From JBAXTE01 sp964653595 (lineage in GTDB: Bacteria > Bacteroidota > Bacteroidia > Bacteroidales > WCHB1-69): DNA of 64,000 nt. The position numbers and the translations under genes are program-made. The first letter of the stretch is position 1. Each line of letters begins with the position of its first letter. The stretch spans positions 1 through 64,000 of the forward strand of contig CAZZHH010000010.1 in assembly GCA_964653595.1 (NCBI GenBank). The letters run 5' to 3'. The notes beneath the pieces were generated by a model. It ran no database searches. It worked only from the letters and a program-made list of their open reading frames with translations, and was not told the DNA's origin. Shown here one piece after another: positions 15,077-24,110 of the stretch.

Positions 15077-17986
15077 TTAGTATCCTAAAACATCTTGTGT
15101 GGTTAACTCTTTAATTTTTCCAAATTGTTTAAACTCTTTCAACTTCAAATCTTTCTTGTCACCAAGAATTAAGATGATGCTGTTTTTGTTTTTCAATTTT
15201 TCTTCTTGGAATTTTTTAACATCAGCAATCGTAAATGTGCCTACTTTTTCGTAAACGTCTTTACGGATATCATAGTTTACCCCCATTTTGTTGTTATCAT
15301 CATACATATCGAAGATTGCATCTTTAGTAACACGTTCTGTACGAAGGCGTTGAACAATAGCATCTTTTGCCAATTGGAATGAATTTTCGGAAGAAGGCAT
15401 GTTGTTCAATAAATCTTTAATCGCTTTAATGGCTTCAATTACTTTATCGTTTTGAGTTGCAATGTACGACAACGAGAAGAATGAGTATTTCAAATCACTT
15501 GGTTTTTGATAGAATGACATTGCAGTGTAAGCCAACGAACGAGCTTCGCGTAACTCTTGGAAAACAATTGAATTCATGCTTCCACCAAAATATTCATTAA
15601 ATAGTGTTAAGGAAGGCTCTATGGCTTTATCGTATTTTCCTCCTTTTGAGAGAATAATTACTACCGCTTGACGAGCATTATAATCTAAATGATATACAGT
15701 TGGCTTATCGGTAGATTGCTCGGTAAACACTTTAGCAACCGGAATTGCTTTAAAAGATTCTGGAGCCTTATGATGTTCGTTTAAAATGGAAGTTAACTCG
15801 GTGATTTTTGCAGGTCCATAATAATAAATCTTATGTGGAAATGAAAATAAATCTTTAATCATGGAAATTAAAGTATTGGATTCCAGTTTTCTAAGCTCTT
15901 TTTCATTTAAAACAGTGGTAGATGGGTTCAATTTGCCAAAAAATCCATAATTAAATAAAGCTGATTGAAGTCGTTGTTGATTTTTCTTATTGTCATCACG
16001 ACTTTTAAGAATACTTTCTACCATTTTATTTAAAGCAGCAGTATCCGATTTTACATCTTGAATAAAACCTTCAAACAAATCTAATGCTTTTACAAAATTA
16101 GTATTCAATCCACTTAACGATAGAGTAAGTTCATCTCTGCCGGTATACATGTCCCATGAACATCCTAAGCGATAAAATTCTTGAGTTAATACCTCAGGAG
16201 AGATACTATTCGTTCCTAAATACTTAATGTACTGAGAAGCAATTACCCATTTTGGATCATGCATGGAGCCCATTTCAAATTTGTATTTCAACGAAAATGT
16301 GTTATTTTCATCGTTTGCAATGTAAAGAACTGGAATTTTATTTGTAAGTGTTGATTTTTGAATTGCTTTATCAAAATTAACAAACACAGGCTCAATCGGT
16401 TTTACCGCATCAGCAGATGTTTTGACGTCTTTCAAGAAGGTAGACTCCAATTCACGGTTGATAAAAATTGGAGTGATTTTAGGTTTCTTTACTTTTTTCA
16501 CCGACTCATCTTTACCAACTCTTTTATATACAACCACATAATTATTTTTCAAATTTGCATTTGCATAATCAACAATCTGTTGTTTTGTAATTTTCGATAA
16601 CCGGTCTAACATGGATACTTTACGTTCCCAAGAGATTCCACTGGTAAATGCATCTACCATGGCCATTGCTCTGCTGCCGTTGGCTTCATACTCTTTGATT
16701 TCGCGTAATCGTAAATCGTTGATAGCAGCTTCCATCAACCACTCGGGGAATTCCCCTTTTTTAACAAGTTCCACTTGACTTAAAAGCAACTGCTCTACAT
16801 CCTCTAATGTTTGACCTTTTTTAGGTTTTCCCGACAACATCAAAAAAGAGTAATCAGCCATAATACTAGGACTTGAACCTGCACCAATACAAGCTTGTTT
16901 TTTATTCAAATTCAAGTCGATTAAACCAGCGGTACCATTGGTAAGAATCATGTCAATTAGAGTAATCATATCCGCATCGGATGATTTTGCTCCATCAAAG
17001 CGCCAAGCTAAAGAGACATTTTCGGCATCTTGACCAAATACATCTTTTTTAACAATCTCGGAAGAAATTGGCTCTTTTGTATAGTTAAATGCAGGTACAA
17101 CAGAAGTTTTCCATCCACTAAAGTAAGTATCAATAACTGCTATCGCTTCATCTGGATTAAAATCTCCAGAAATACAAATTGCTGCATTATTGGGCACATA
17201 ATAATTTCCGTGAAATGTACGAATATTCTTCATGGATGGATTTTTAATATGCTCCGCTTCGCCAATGGTTGTTTGAGTTCCGTAAGGATGATTAGGAAAT
17301 AAACCTTTCATCAAATTTTCATATACTTTTCTACCATCTTTGGTTAAGGTCATGTTTTTCTCTTCATAAATAGTCTCTAATTCGGTATGAAAAAGACGAA
17401 AAACAGGATCAATAAATCGATTGGATTGAATTTTTGCCCAATTTTCTAATTGATTAGAAGGGATATCCTCTACATAAACTGTTTGGTCTACAGATGTAAA
17501 TGCATTGGTTCCATTTGCTCCAATCGCACTCATTAATTTATCGTACTCATTTGGGATAGCAATAAGCGAAGCTTGATAGGAAATACTATCAATTTGATGA
17601 TATAACTCATCCCGTTTTTTTTCGTCGGTAGTTTTTCTAAACACTTCGTATAAATCCGATATTTGGGCAATCATAGGGGCTTCTTTTTCCCAATTGGAAG
17701 TACCAAATTTAGATGTTCCTTTAAACATAATGTGTTCAAAGTAATGAGCTAACCCAGTAGTTTCGGCAGGATCATTTTTACTACCTGCTTTGATAGCAAT
17801 ATAGGTTTGAATTCTAGGAGCATCTTTATACACCGACATCATCACCGTTAATCCGTTTTCTAAGGTGTAAATTCTAGTTTTTAGTGGATCGTTAGGAACC
17901 ACTCGATAATTGTATTGCTTTTGGGCTGTTACTTGAACAGAAGAACATACAAAAGCAATAATCATCATTAGCGCAATTTTTCTCAT
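15077..17986 (-). CDS. M16 family zinc peptidase (pitrilysin/insulinase type), periplasmic
   Basis: A 969-aa two-lobed M16 peptidase. Residues 1-22 form a signal peptide ending SVQVTAQ, so it acts in the envelope. The inverted zinc motif HYFEH is at residues 81-85 (HxxEH) within GLAHYFEHIMFKGT, with the distal Glu expected in the LETIYEEKNMTL segment. A second, inactive M16 lobe fills the C-terminal half. Such proteins degrade peptides in the periplasm. A second M16 gene lies 132 bp upstream on the same strand, but a terminator between them suggests separate transcription. A -7 box (18019-18026) lies 33 bp before the start. Confidence 0.95.
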   Translation of the reverse strand: MRKIALMMIIAFVCSSVQVTAQKQYNYRVVPNDPLKTRIYTLENGLTVMMSVYKDAPRIQTYIAIKAGSKNDPAETTGLAHYFEHIMFKGTSKFGTSNWEKEAPMIAQISDLYEVFRKTTDEKKRDELYHQIDSISYQASLIAIPNEYDKLMSAIGANGTNAFTSVDQTVYVEDIPSNQLENWAKIQSNRFIDPVFRLFHTELETIYEEKNMTLTKDGRKVYENLMKGLFPNHPYGTQTTIGEAEHIKNPSMKNIRTFHGNYYVPNNAAICISGDFNPDEAIAVIDTYFSGWKTSVVPAFNYTKEPISSEIVKKDVFGQDAENVSLAWRFDGAKSSDADMITLIDMILTNGTAGLIDLNLNKKQACIGAGSSPSIMADYSFLMLSGKPKKGQTLEDVEQLLLSQVELVKKGEFPEWLMEAAINDLRLREIKEYEANGSRAMAMVDAFTSGISWERKVSMLDRLSKITKQQIVDYANANLKNNYVVVYKRVGKDESVKKVKKPKITPIFINRELESTFLKDVKTSADAVKPIEPVFVNFDKAIQKSTLTNKIPVLYIANDENNTFSLKYKFEMGSMHDPKWVIASQYIKYLGTNSISPEVLTQEFYRLGCSWDMYTGRDELTLSLSGLNTNFVKALDLFEGFIQDVKSDTAALNKMVESILKSRDDNKKNQQRLQSALFNYGFFGKLNPSTTVLNEKELRKLESNTLISMIKDLFSFPHKIYYYGPAKITELTSILNEHHKAPESFKAIPVAKVFTEQSTDKPTVYHLDYNARQAVVIILSKGGKYDKAIEPSLTLFNEYFGGSMNSIVFQELREARSLAYTAMSFYQKPSDLKYSFFSLSYIATQNDKVIEAIKAIKDLLNNMPSSENSFQLAKDAIVQRLRTERVTKDAIFDMYDDNNKMGVNYDIRKDVYEKVGTFTIADVKKFQEEKLKNKNSIILILGDKKDLKLKEFKQFGKIKELTTQDVLGY

Positions 17987-18018
17987 TCTATTTTGTTTTA
18001 ATAATTTTTTTTAGTGTG

Positions 18019-18026
18019 CAAATTTA
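18019..18026 (-). promoter_or_regulatory. -7 box TAAATTTG for the M16 gene
   Basis: Minus-strand TAAATTTG about 33 bp before the ATG at 17986. No well-spaced TTG was found. Confidence 0.5.
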
Positions 18027-18049
18027 CAATTTTTCAATCGATATGATCA

Positions 18050-18092
18050 TTCAAAAAACAAAAGCCTTCCAATCTTTCAACGTGAAGGCTTT
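18050..18092 (-). terminator. terminator of the second M16 gene
   Basis: Minus-strand stem AAAGCCTTC...GAAGGCTTT (18061-18092 on the plus strand) followed by a T-rich run toward 18050. It lies 27 bp after the stop of the 18119-20932 gene. Confidence 0.8.
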
Positions 18093-18118
18093 CTGTTTCA
18101 TTATAAAAAAATCATATT

Positions 18119-20932
18119 TTATTTGTCTGCAGGCAATAGAGTAGCCCTAACGTAATGATTAATTTTAAACAGAGATTGAGCTGATTTTTGTAAGTCTTGA
18201 ACTGTAACAGCATTTACTCTTTCTACAAATGTAGTAACATTTGTAGTTGGATCTCCATTGAAATCGAGGCTTGATAGTTTATGAATCCAGAAATCATTGG
18301 TTTTAACATCTGTCTCTCTCTGTCTTAACAATTGTTCCTTCACTTTATTTAAATCTTCTACCGTTGGGCCAGACTTTTGAATGTCAGAAAGGATACTCAT
18401 CATCGCTTCTGTAATCTTCGTTTGCATATCTGGAGAACAGCTGAACATGGCCATAAAAGTGTAGGAAGTAGTAGGATATTTCTCAAGTTGTAATTGAATT
18501 TGAGGTGAGTATACGCCACTCATTTTTTCGCGAATAATCTCAATTGCTTTAATCGAAATTACCTCTTTTATCATATTTAAATGTAAGTTGTTTTGATCGT
18601 TCCACAAATAAGGCTCGTTCCAAATAATTCCTAACATCCCTTTATCGTCAATTCCTTTTTTGATATTAAAATCGATGGTTTTTTCGGGGAATGATTTGTA
18701 AACGTCTTTAAAAGTCTCTTTTCGGCCTGTGTTAGGCAAATTGGCAAGATATTTCTCAATAAATGGAGTTATAGATTCTACCGTAAATGCTCCTACAAAG
18801 TAAAATGTAAAATCGCCTGCATTGCTAAAACGATCGTTGTATATTGCCCATGCTTTTTCGGAGTTAGCTTTATTGATAAAGTCTTCAGTAGGAATTGCTA
18901 CTTGACGTGGATCGTTTTGAGTAGAGGTTTTGATTAACGTGTCGATAAACGCATACATCGGATTATTTACCAATAGTTTTAATTGGTTTTTCATCTCAGA
19001 AGAAACGGATTCAAAAGCTTTTAGATCTTTTCTTGGTTGATTAAAATAAAGATAGGTTAGTTGGAAAAGATAATCTAAATCCTTTGGAGTTGAACTTCCA
19101 GTGAACCCTTCCGAGGTTTGATCAATAAATGGATTGATGGTGATTTTTTTTCCTTTTAATTTTTTCTCTAATTGACTGTTGTCAAATTCGCCAATACCAG
19201 AACGGTCAATAACCGAAGTTGCTAAAAACCCAGATGGAAAATCAGCTACATCCACCAAACTAAGTCCACCTTGACTTTTGGCAGTCATCAATATCTCATC
19301 ATCTTTATTTGTAGTTGGTTTTAGCACTACTTTTACATTATTTGATAGAACTAATTCAGTGGTCCCAAGATCTTTATTATTCGTTTTAGATACAATTTTA
19401 CCAGGAGTTAATTCTTTGCTAATCAAAGGCTCAACTTTGAAATTATCAACATATGGAGTTACTTTTTTTAGAGATGCATCGCTTAATATTGCAAGCACCT
19501 CTTTTTCTGTTGGAACATTCACCCCTTGTTTGTCGGGTGCAGTGATAACAACTACTTGATTCTCTTCCGTTAACCACTTTTTAGCTAGAGAGTTAACCTC
19601 TTCTATGGTAATTCCACTCATAAGCTTTTCGGCAAATGCAAATTTCGTTTTTGGAGTAGGAATTGGCTCTTGAATTAAGAAGTTTTGCACATAATCAGAA
19701 CAATAGTTAGCTGATTCATTCTTATCAGCCTCTTTCATACGACTCTCTAAATTGCTTAATGCTTCCTCTTTGGCACGAGCAAGTTCGGTTGGCAAAAACC
19801 CAAATTGCTTTAGTCTTTCATTTTCTGAAATCAATACTCGCATTGCATCCAAAATTCTATTTTCCTTTGGAGATGCATAACACATGTATGCCTCCATCGT
19901 TCTAGCTAAAAATCCATCATAAGAAGCATCTGCTTGTATAAATGGACAATCTGGATTTTGTTGCAACTCACGTAAGCGACTGCTCATCATAGAGTTATAC
20001 AAGTTATTTATCAATTTTTGACGATAATCACCAATCGTTTTGTTTGGAATAGCTTTGTGTTTAGTAAAATACAACAACATACTTCCGGTAGCTTCTTTAT
20101 CTTTTACTATAGAAATTAGAGGTGCTTTGTTTCCAGCTACATCGTAAGTTTGTTTTGTTTTTTCATTGGTTGGATTTTTTAAGCCACTAAAATATTGCTT
20201 AATCTTTGCTTCAGCAGAATCTAAATTTACATCTCCCACCACAACAACTGCTTGTAAGTTTGGACGATACCAATCTGAATAAAATTGACGAATCGTTTCA
20301 TGTTTGAAGTTTTGCAAATTTTCCAAAGTGCCGATAGGCAATCTGTTTGCATAAAGCGAATTATAAAAAGCTATTGGAAACCATTTTTTTCTCATTCTAT
20401 CATCAGCGCCTAATCCCATGCGGTACTCCTCAATGATAACACCTCGCTCGGCATCTATTTCTTGGGAATCCATAGAGACAAATTGTGCCCAATCGGAAAT
20501 TACTCTATATCCATTTTCAACGATAGATGGTTTATCCGAAGGAATTTGAAGCATATAAACGGTTTCGTCAAAACTAGTATATGCATTAATATCTGCACCA
20601 AATCTTACACCGATAGACTGTAAATAACTAACTAATTCATTTTTTGGGAAATTCTTAGTTCCGTTAAAGCACATATGTTCTGTAAAATGTGCCAACCCAA
20701 CCTGTTGATCGGTCTCTTGCATAGATCCAGCGTTAACAGCTAAACGTAGTTCTATTCGTTTTTCTGGCAAAGCATTTTTGCGAATATAATAAGTAAGCCC
20801 GTTGGCAAGTTTGCCAATTCTTACTTTTTTGTCCACAGGCATTGGGGCTTTTAAATCCAATGGTGTTTGCCCTATTGCTACGCCCGTAAGGAGAATAGAG
20901 GCCAAACTAATAATAAATCGTGTAGTTCTCAT
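18119..20932 (-). CDS. M16 family zinc peptidase (PqqL-like)
   Basis: A 937-aa two-lobed M16 peptidase with a signal peptide (residues 1-22, ending GVAIGQ). The zinc motif is HFTEH at residues 82-86 within GLAHFTEHMCFNGTKNFP, the form typical of PqqL-like envelope peptidases. The C-terminal lobe ends with LFKINHYVRATLLPADK. It is only distantly similar to the other M16 peptidase and is not a recent duplicate. The start is 17 bp after the dnaX stop, so it is probably co-transcribed with dnaX. A shared function with dnaX is not implied. Confidence 0.95.
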   Translation of the reverse strand: MRTTRFIISLASILLTGVAIGQTPLDLKAPMPVDKKVRIGKLANGLTYYIRKNALPEKRIELRLAVNAGSMQETDQQVGLAHFTEHMCFNGTKNFPKNELVSYLQSIGVRFGADINAYTSFDETVYMLQIPSDKPSIVENGYRVISDWAQFVSMDSQEIDAERGVIIEEYRMGLGADDRMRKKWFPIAFYNSLYANRLPIGTLENLQNFKHETIRQFYSDWYRPNLQAVVVVGDVNLDSAEAKIKQYFSGLKNPTNEKTKQTYDVAGNKAPLISIVKDKEATGSMLLYFTKHKAIPNKTIGDYRQKLINNLYNSMMSSRLRELQQNPDCPFIQADASYDGFLARTMEAYMCYASPKENRILDAMRVLISENERLKQFGFLPTELARAKEEALSNLESRMKEADKNESANYCSDYVQNFLIQEPIPTPKTKFAFAEKLMSGITIEEVNSLAKKWLTEENQVVVITAPDKQGVNVPTEKEVLAILSDASLKKVTPYVDNFKVEPLISKELTPGKIVSKTNNKDLGTTELVLSNNVKVVLKPTTNKDDEILMTAKSQGGLSLVDVADFPSGFLATSVIDRSGIGEFDNSQLEKKLKGKKITINPFIDQTSEGFTGSSTPKDLDYLFQLTYLYFNQPRKDLKAFESVSSEMKNQLKLLVNNPMYAFIDTLIKTSTQNDPRQVAIPTEDFINKANSEKAWAIYNDRFSNAGDFTFYFVGAFTVESITPFIEKYLANLPNTGRKETFKDVYKSFPEKTIDFNIKKGIDDKGMLGIIWNEPYLWNDQNNLHLNMIKEVISIKAIEIIREKMSGVYSPQIQLQLEKYPTTSYTFMAMFSCSPDMQTKITEAMMSILSDIQKSGPTVEDLNKVKEQLLRQRETDVKTNDFWIHKLSSLDFNGDPTTNVTTFVERVNAVTVQDLQKSAQSLFKINHYVRATLLPADK

Positions 20933-20949
20933 TTTTATGTTTGTATTTA

Positions 20950-22683
20950 TTAAAGAATATCTAAATTTAATCGTTTTTTTAATTCAAGAAGAGCGTGATT
21001 ATCTTCAGCCCAAAGGTTAAATTGTTCTTCGTTGGTAATGTATTTTTTTTCCACATTTACGGTCTGAACATTTACCAAAACCTCAACTTTAAGCATCGAG
21101 TTGGATAGTTTGCGCTGCAAAAATCCAGTTATGTTTGCTCTTACATCCATCACCTCTTTTTCTTGGACAACGTTTTTTACTTCAATCACAACAGCTGTGG
21201 AATCTGGATTATAGATAGGGGTAGTCTCTTTAAGCACATTCAAAATTGCTAACGAATTGGGCACCGATTCTTCTAGACATAAAGGCCAAACTTCAAGTAC
21301 CTTTTCTTGAGTTACCTCTACATTTTGTGGTAAATTGGGTTGTGATGTTACGGTTGAATGTAAATCATTAGATGAATTGGTAGCATTTCGTTGTCTGTTT
21401 TTGATAGATATTAATCCACTCCCAGAAGTTTGGGTTTTAATAAAATCGGGCTTTGGCACCACTGCTTCTATGTGTGAAGTTGGCTCTTTTGCCATTTTTT
21501 GGGATGCTTGAGATCCAGAAGTAGAAGCAGCCTGAGGAGATGACTGAGTGTTTTTAGAAGGACTGTTTTGTGTCCCCGAATCAGAAGTTACATCGTACAA
21601 GCGACACATCTTCATTATTGCCAACTCTATACTTAATCGCTTATTATTGGATCCCTTATATACATAATCACAATCATTCGAAATTTTAAGCATTTCGAGC
21701 ATATTTGAATATCTACACCTTTTCGACTGCTGTTCATATCTCTGTTGTAACGACTGGGAAACCTGTAAAATTGAGATCGTTGCAGGATTTAATGCAATGA
21801 TTAAATTACGAATATGGGAACTTAAGCCCCCAATAAAATGTTGACCATCAAACCCATTAGAGAATATTTCATCTACCAACAACAAAGACTGATCTACTTG
21901 AGCCTCTGTAATCACATCTACCAGTTTGAAATAATATTCAAAATCTAATACATTTAAATTTGAAATAACATCTTGATACGTTATAATGGAACCAGAACAA
22001 CTTACAATTTGATCAAAAATACTTAACGCATCTCTTAGTCCACCATCCGCTTTTTGAGCAATTACATGCAACGACTCTTCATCTATGGTAATATTTTCAG
22101 AGTTAGCTACATACCCTAAATGATGTATAATATCTTCATTGGTAATTCTTTTGAAATCAAATATTTGACATCTTGACAAAATGGTAGGAATAATTTTGTG
22201 TTTTTCGGTAGTTGCTAAGATGAAAATTGCGTGAGCAGGAGGCTCCTCCAACGTTTTTAAAAACGCATTAAACGCATTTGCAGAAAGCATATGAACCTCA
22301 TCGATGATATAAATTTTATATCTACCTCCTTGTGGGGGTATTCTCACTTGATCAACCAGAGAACGCATTTCTTCAACCCCGCTATTGGATGCAGCATCCA
22401 ACTCATAAATATTCATCGAGGCATTGTTGTTAAAATCTCGGCATGATTTACAAGTATTACAGGGCTCAAATTCTTCGGTTAAGTGCTCACAATTTAAAGC
22501 TTTCGCCATAATACGCGCACAGGTGGTTTTCCCAACTCCTCGAGGACCAGTAAATAAAAATGCCTGAGCCACATGATTGGTGCGAATCGAATTTTTAAGC
22601 GTGTTTACAATTGAATCTTGTCCCACCACACTGTTGAAAGTGGATGGACGGTATTTTCGTGCGGATACGATAAAATTTTCCAT
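20950..22683 (-). CDS. dnaX: DNA polymerase III subunit gamma/tau
   Basis: The clamp-loader ATPase subunit that loads the sliding clamp and ties polymerase cores together. Walker A GPRGVGKT is at residues 46-53. The zinc module Cys65, Cys75, Cys78 and Cys81 follows it, and Walker B is in the IYIIDEVHML segment. The arginine-finger context SRCQIFDFKRI is present. After the AAA+ and lid domains (to about residue 360) comes a Ser/Gln-rich linker and a variable C-terminal domain. 577 aa is normal for Bacteroidota. I saw no slippery heptamer that would give a separate gamma form, but did not search exhaustively. Confidence 0.97.
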   Translation of the reverse strand: MENFIVSARKYRPSTFNSVVGQDSIVNTLKNSIRTNHVAQAFLFTGPRGVGKTTCARIMAKALNCEHLTEEFEPCNTCKSCRDFNNNASMNIYELDAASNSGVEEMRSLVDQVRIPPQGGRYKIYIIDEVHMLSANAFNAFLKTLEEPPAHAIFILATTEKHKIIPTILSRCQIFDFKRITNEDIIHHLGYVANSENITIDEESLHVIAQKADGGLRDALSIFDQIVSCSGSIITYQDVISNLNVLDFEYYFKLVDVITEAQVDQSLLLVDEIFSNGFDGQHFIGGLSSHIRNLIIALNPATISILQVSQSLQQRYEQQSKRCRYSNMLEMLKISNDCDYVYKGSNNKRLSIELAIMKMCRLYDVTSDSGTQNSPSKNTQSSPQAASTSGSQASQKMAKEPTSHIEAVVPKPDFIKTQTSGSGLISIKNRQRNATNSSNDLHSTVTSQPNLPQNVEVTQEKVLEVWPLCLEESVPNSLAILNVLKETTPIYNPDSTAVVIEVKNVVQEKEVMDVRANITGFLQRKLSNSMLKVEVLVNVQTVNVEKKYITNEEQFNLWAEDNHALLELKKRLNLDIL

Positions 22684-22819
22684 TTATTGAGTTACTCTAA
22701 TATTAATTTTAAACTCCAAAAATACAAAGATTCGTCGGATTTATCTCGTTAAATTTTTATAATTTACAATGTTAACACTTATCATCGACATGGGTTTTTA
22801 ATTTTCGATAAACCTACAA

Positions 22820-22854
22820 AAACGCCCGATGAAAACTGGGTTCAGCGGGCGTTT
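22820..22854 (-). terminator. hairpin downstream of the RiPP remnant
   Basis: Nine-base arms AAACGCCCG and CGGGCGTTT. Read on the minus strand it follows the truncated C39 gene and precedes dnaX, so it probably ended the old RiPP transcript. The T run is short. Confidence 0.65.
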
Positions 22855-22925
22855 GATTTTGAATGTATTTCGTTGAATCAATATCTACACTTTAATTACC
22901 TTTCGATCCTGTAAAATCAAAAAAA

Positions 22926-23357
22926 TCATAGATTTTTTATTTTCGGGACTTTATAGACTTTATGGATCCCGTAAAACCATTCTGCCAGCTGGCTGATTAA
23001 TTTCATAAAGTTTTGCGTGGACTCTAGAAAAATGACAATCCGTCGGTTGACGGATTTATTTTTCGGAGCTTTATAGACTACGATAAAATGGTTTTGTTTC
23101 CAATGTGCTATAAAAGGTAATGGAGCCTCAATTATGAATTTTTCAATGGGAATACGAACACCTAAAGTTATAAACCCTATACTCTCATTCGAGTCGCTGA
23201 TCCCAAGCATCGAAACCCCTTCGCGGGTGATAAAACTCTTTCCTCGCAACTCCTGAATGGTATAGGTTTTCCCATAATGCTTGGCGATCATCCGCATGCA
23301 GGTGGGGCCGCAGTCCATGGCATCGGGTTGCGTATAGAACGGGAAGTTTTTAGTCAT
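22926..23357 (-). pseudogene. truncated C39 peptidase domain of a peptide-exporting ABC transporter
   Basis: Residues 1-95 match the N-terminal bacteriocin-processing C39 peptidase of peptidase-containing ABC exporters, which cut double-Gly leaders during export. Visible are Gln10, the catalytic Cys16 in MDCGPTC, the REGVSMLGISDSNESIGF segment and the catalytic His90 in WKQNHFIVVYK. The rest of the domain, including the catalytic Asp-Pro region, and the whole membrane and ATPase parts (over 550 residues) are missing. Residues from about 97 to the end are encoded by the palindromic repeat at 22956-23056, so this tail is not ancestral. The start is 8 bp after the SPASM remnant, the usual gene order in grasp-with-spasm loci. 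Not expected to function as an exporter. Confidence 0.8.
22956..23056. repeat. second copy of the nested palindromic repeat, inside a reading frame
   Basis: Begins with a 21-nt block 19/21 identical to 9983-10003. It contains the inner palindrome GCCAGCTGGC (22984-22993), the matching outer-arm remnant GTTTTGCGTGGA, and a second palindrome AATCCGTCGGTTGACGGATT (23037-23056) that is the exact reverse complement of 10005-10024. It supplies the last part of the truncated C39 reading frame. Confidence 0.85.
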
Positions 23358-23365
23358 TTATTATA

Positions 23366-23854
23366 TTAACTATTTATATTAATAAGCTTTTCCATATTCT
23401 GAAGTTTTTTAACCAAGGGTTCCCGTTTTGCACTCTTTTCCCAGTTCGGGTTTTGAATGCGCCATTCTTCAACTGCAATAAAACCTTCCTCATTGCTCCA
23501 TTTTGAGATATATGGATTATAATGACAGTTTGAGTTGTATGTCCATTTATTTTTAGACTTTTCTTCAGGTAATCTTGGATCGTAACACATATATCGAAAT
23601 TCACAATCCATGCAAATATCGCATATATCTTTATTTACTTTCCAATATACTGAAAGACTAGTATTCTCGATTACATTCATTAAATCTTGAAGGCTTTTAA
23701 TTTCTTGAATATTCCCGTAAGAATCTAAACATTCCATGCTGTTTTTTATTGTCCCATTTTCATCGATAAATATTTTACTGTTAAAATATGGATTGAACCA
23801 AAGAGACTCGATAAAGAACTTTTGGTTAACAATAAAATTCCTTTTAACCCAGAA
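23366..23854 (-). pseudogene. C-terminal remnant of a grasp-with-spasm type SPASM peptide maturase (GwsS-like)
   Basis: The frame is open from 23854, just after an in-frame TGA at 23855-23857, to 23366, giving about 162 residues without a good start. ATG 23737 lies inside the conserved part. It reads NPYFNSKIFIDENG and NSMECLDSYGNI, then the SPASM Cys cluster CDICMDCEFRYMC, the CHYNPYISKW motif and EEGFIAVEEW. This is the C-terminal region of maturases that act with an ATP-grasp ligase on ribosomal peptides. The radical-SAM-like N-terminal part, the ATP-grasp gene and any precursor peptide are absent. A second frame just upstream (about 23860-23925) may hold shifted residues of the same gene. 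The family assignment rests on motif recall, not a search. Confidence 0.72.
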
Positions 23855-24041
23855 TCAGCGATACAATCGCTGAAACGATTAAGTATTTCTATTACTTCTG
23901 AATGGTCAAAGAATAAAACATGTTTTAATTTATCTTAAATTCAAGTAATAAATGCAACTATTTAGGGTGAAATAATAAATATTTTTTAAGAAGAAAGAGA
24001 GAAAAGCTTTCTCCCTTTCCGTCTGAATGGAATTTCACGGG

Positions 24042-24072
24042 TTGAATATTGAGCTAAAAAGAGTTATCTTTG
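24042..24072 (+). promoter_or_regulatory. promoter TTG-N20-TATCTTTG
   Basis: TTG 24042-24044 and TATCTTTG 24065-24072 with a 20-bp spacer. It starts transcription about 30 bp before the ATG at 24111. Confidence 0.75.
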
Positions 24073-24110
24073 CAAATTGATGGGTTATTCATTTTTACAA
24101 AATTAAGAGT

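Noticed and set aside
15077..20932. The two M16 peptidases as a recent tandem duplication
   Set aside because: Apart from the HxxEH region the proteins differ in length and sequence throughout, so they are old paralogues.
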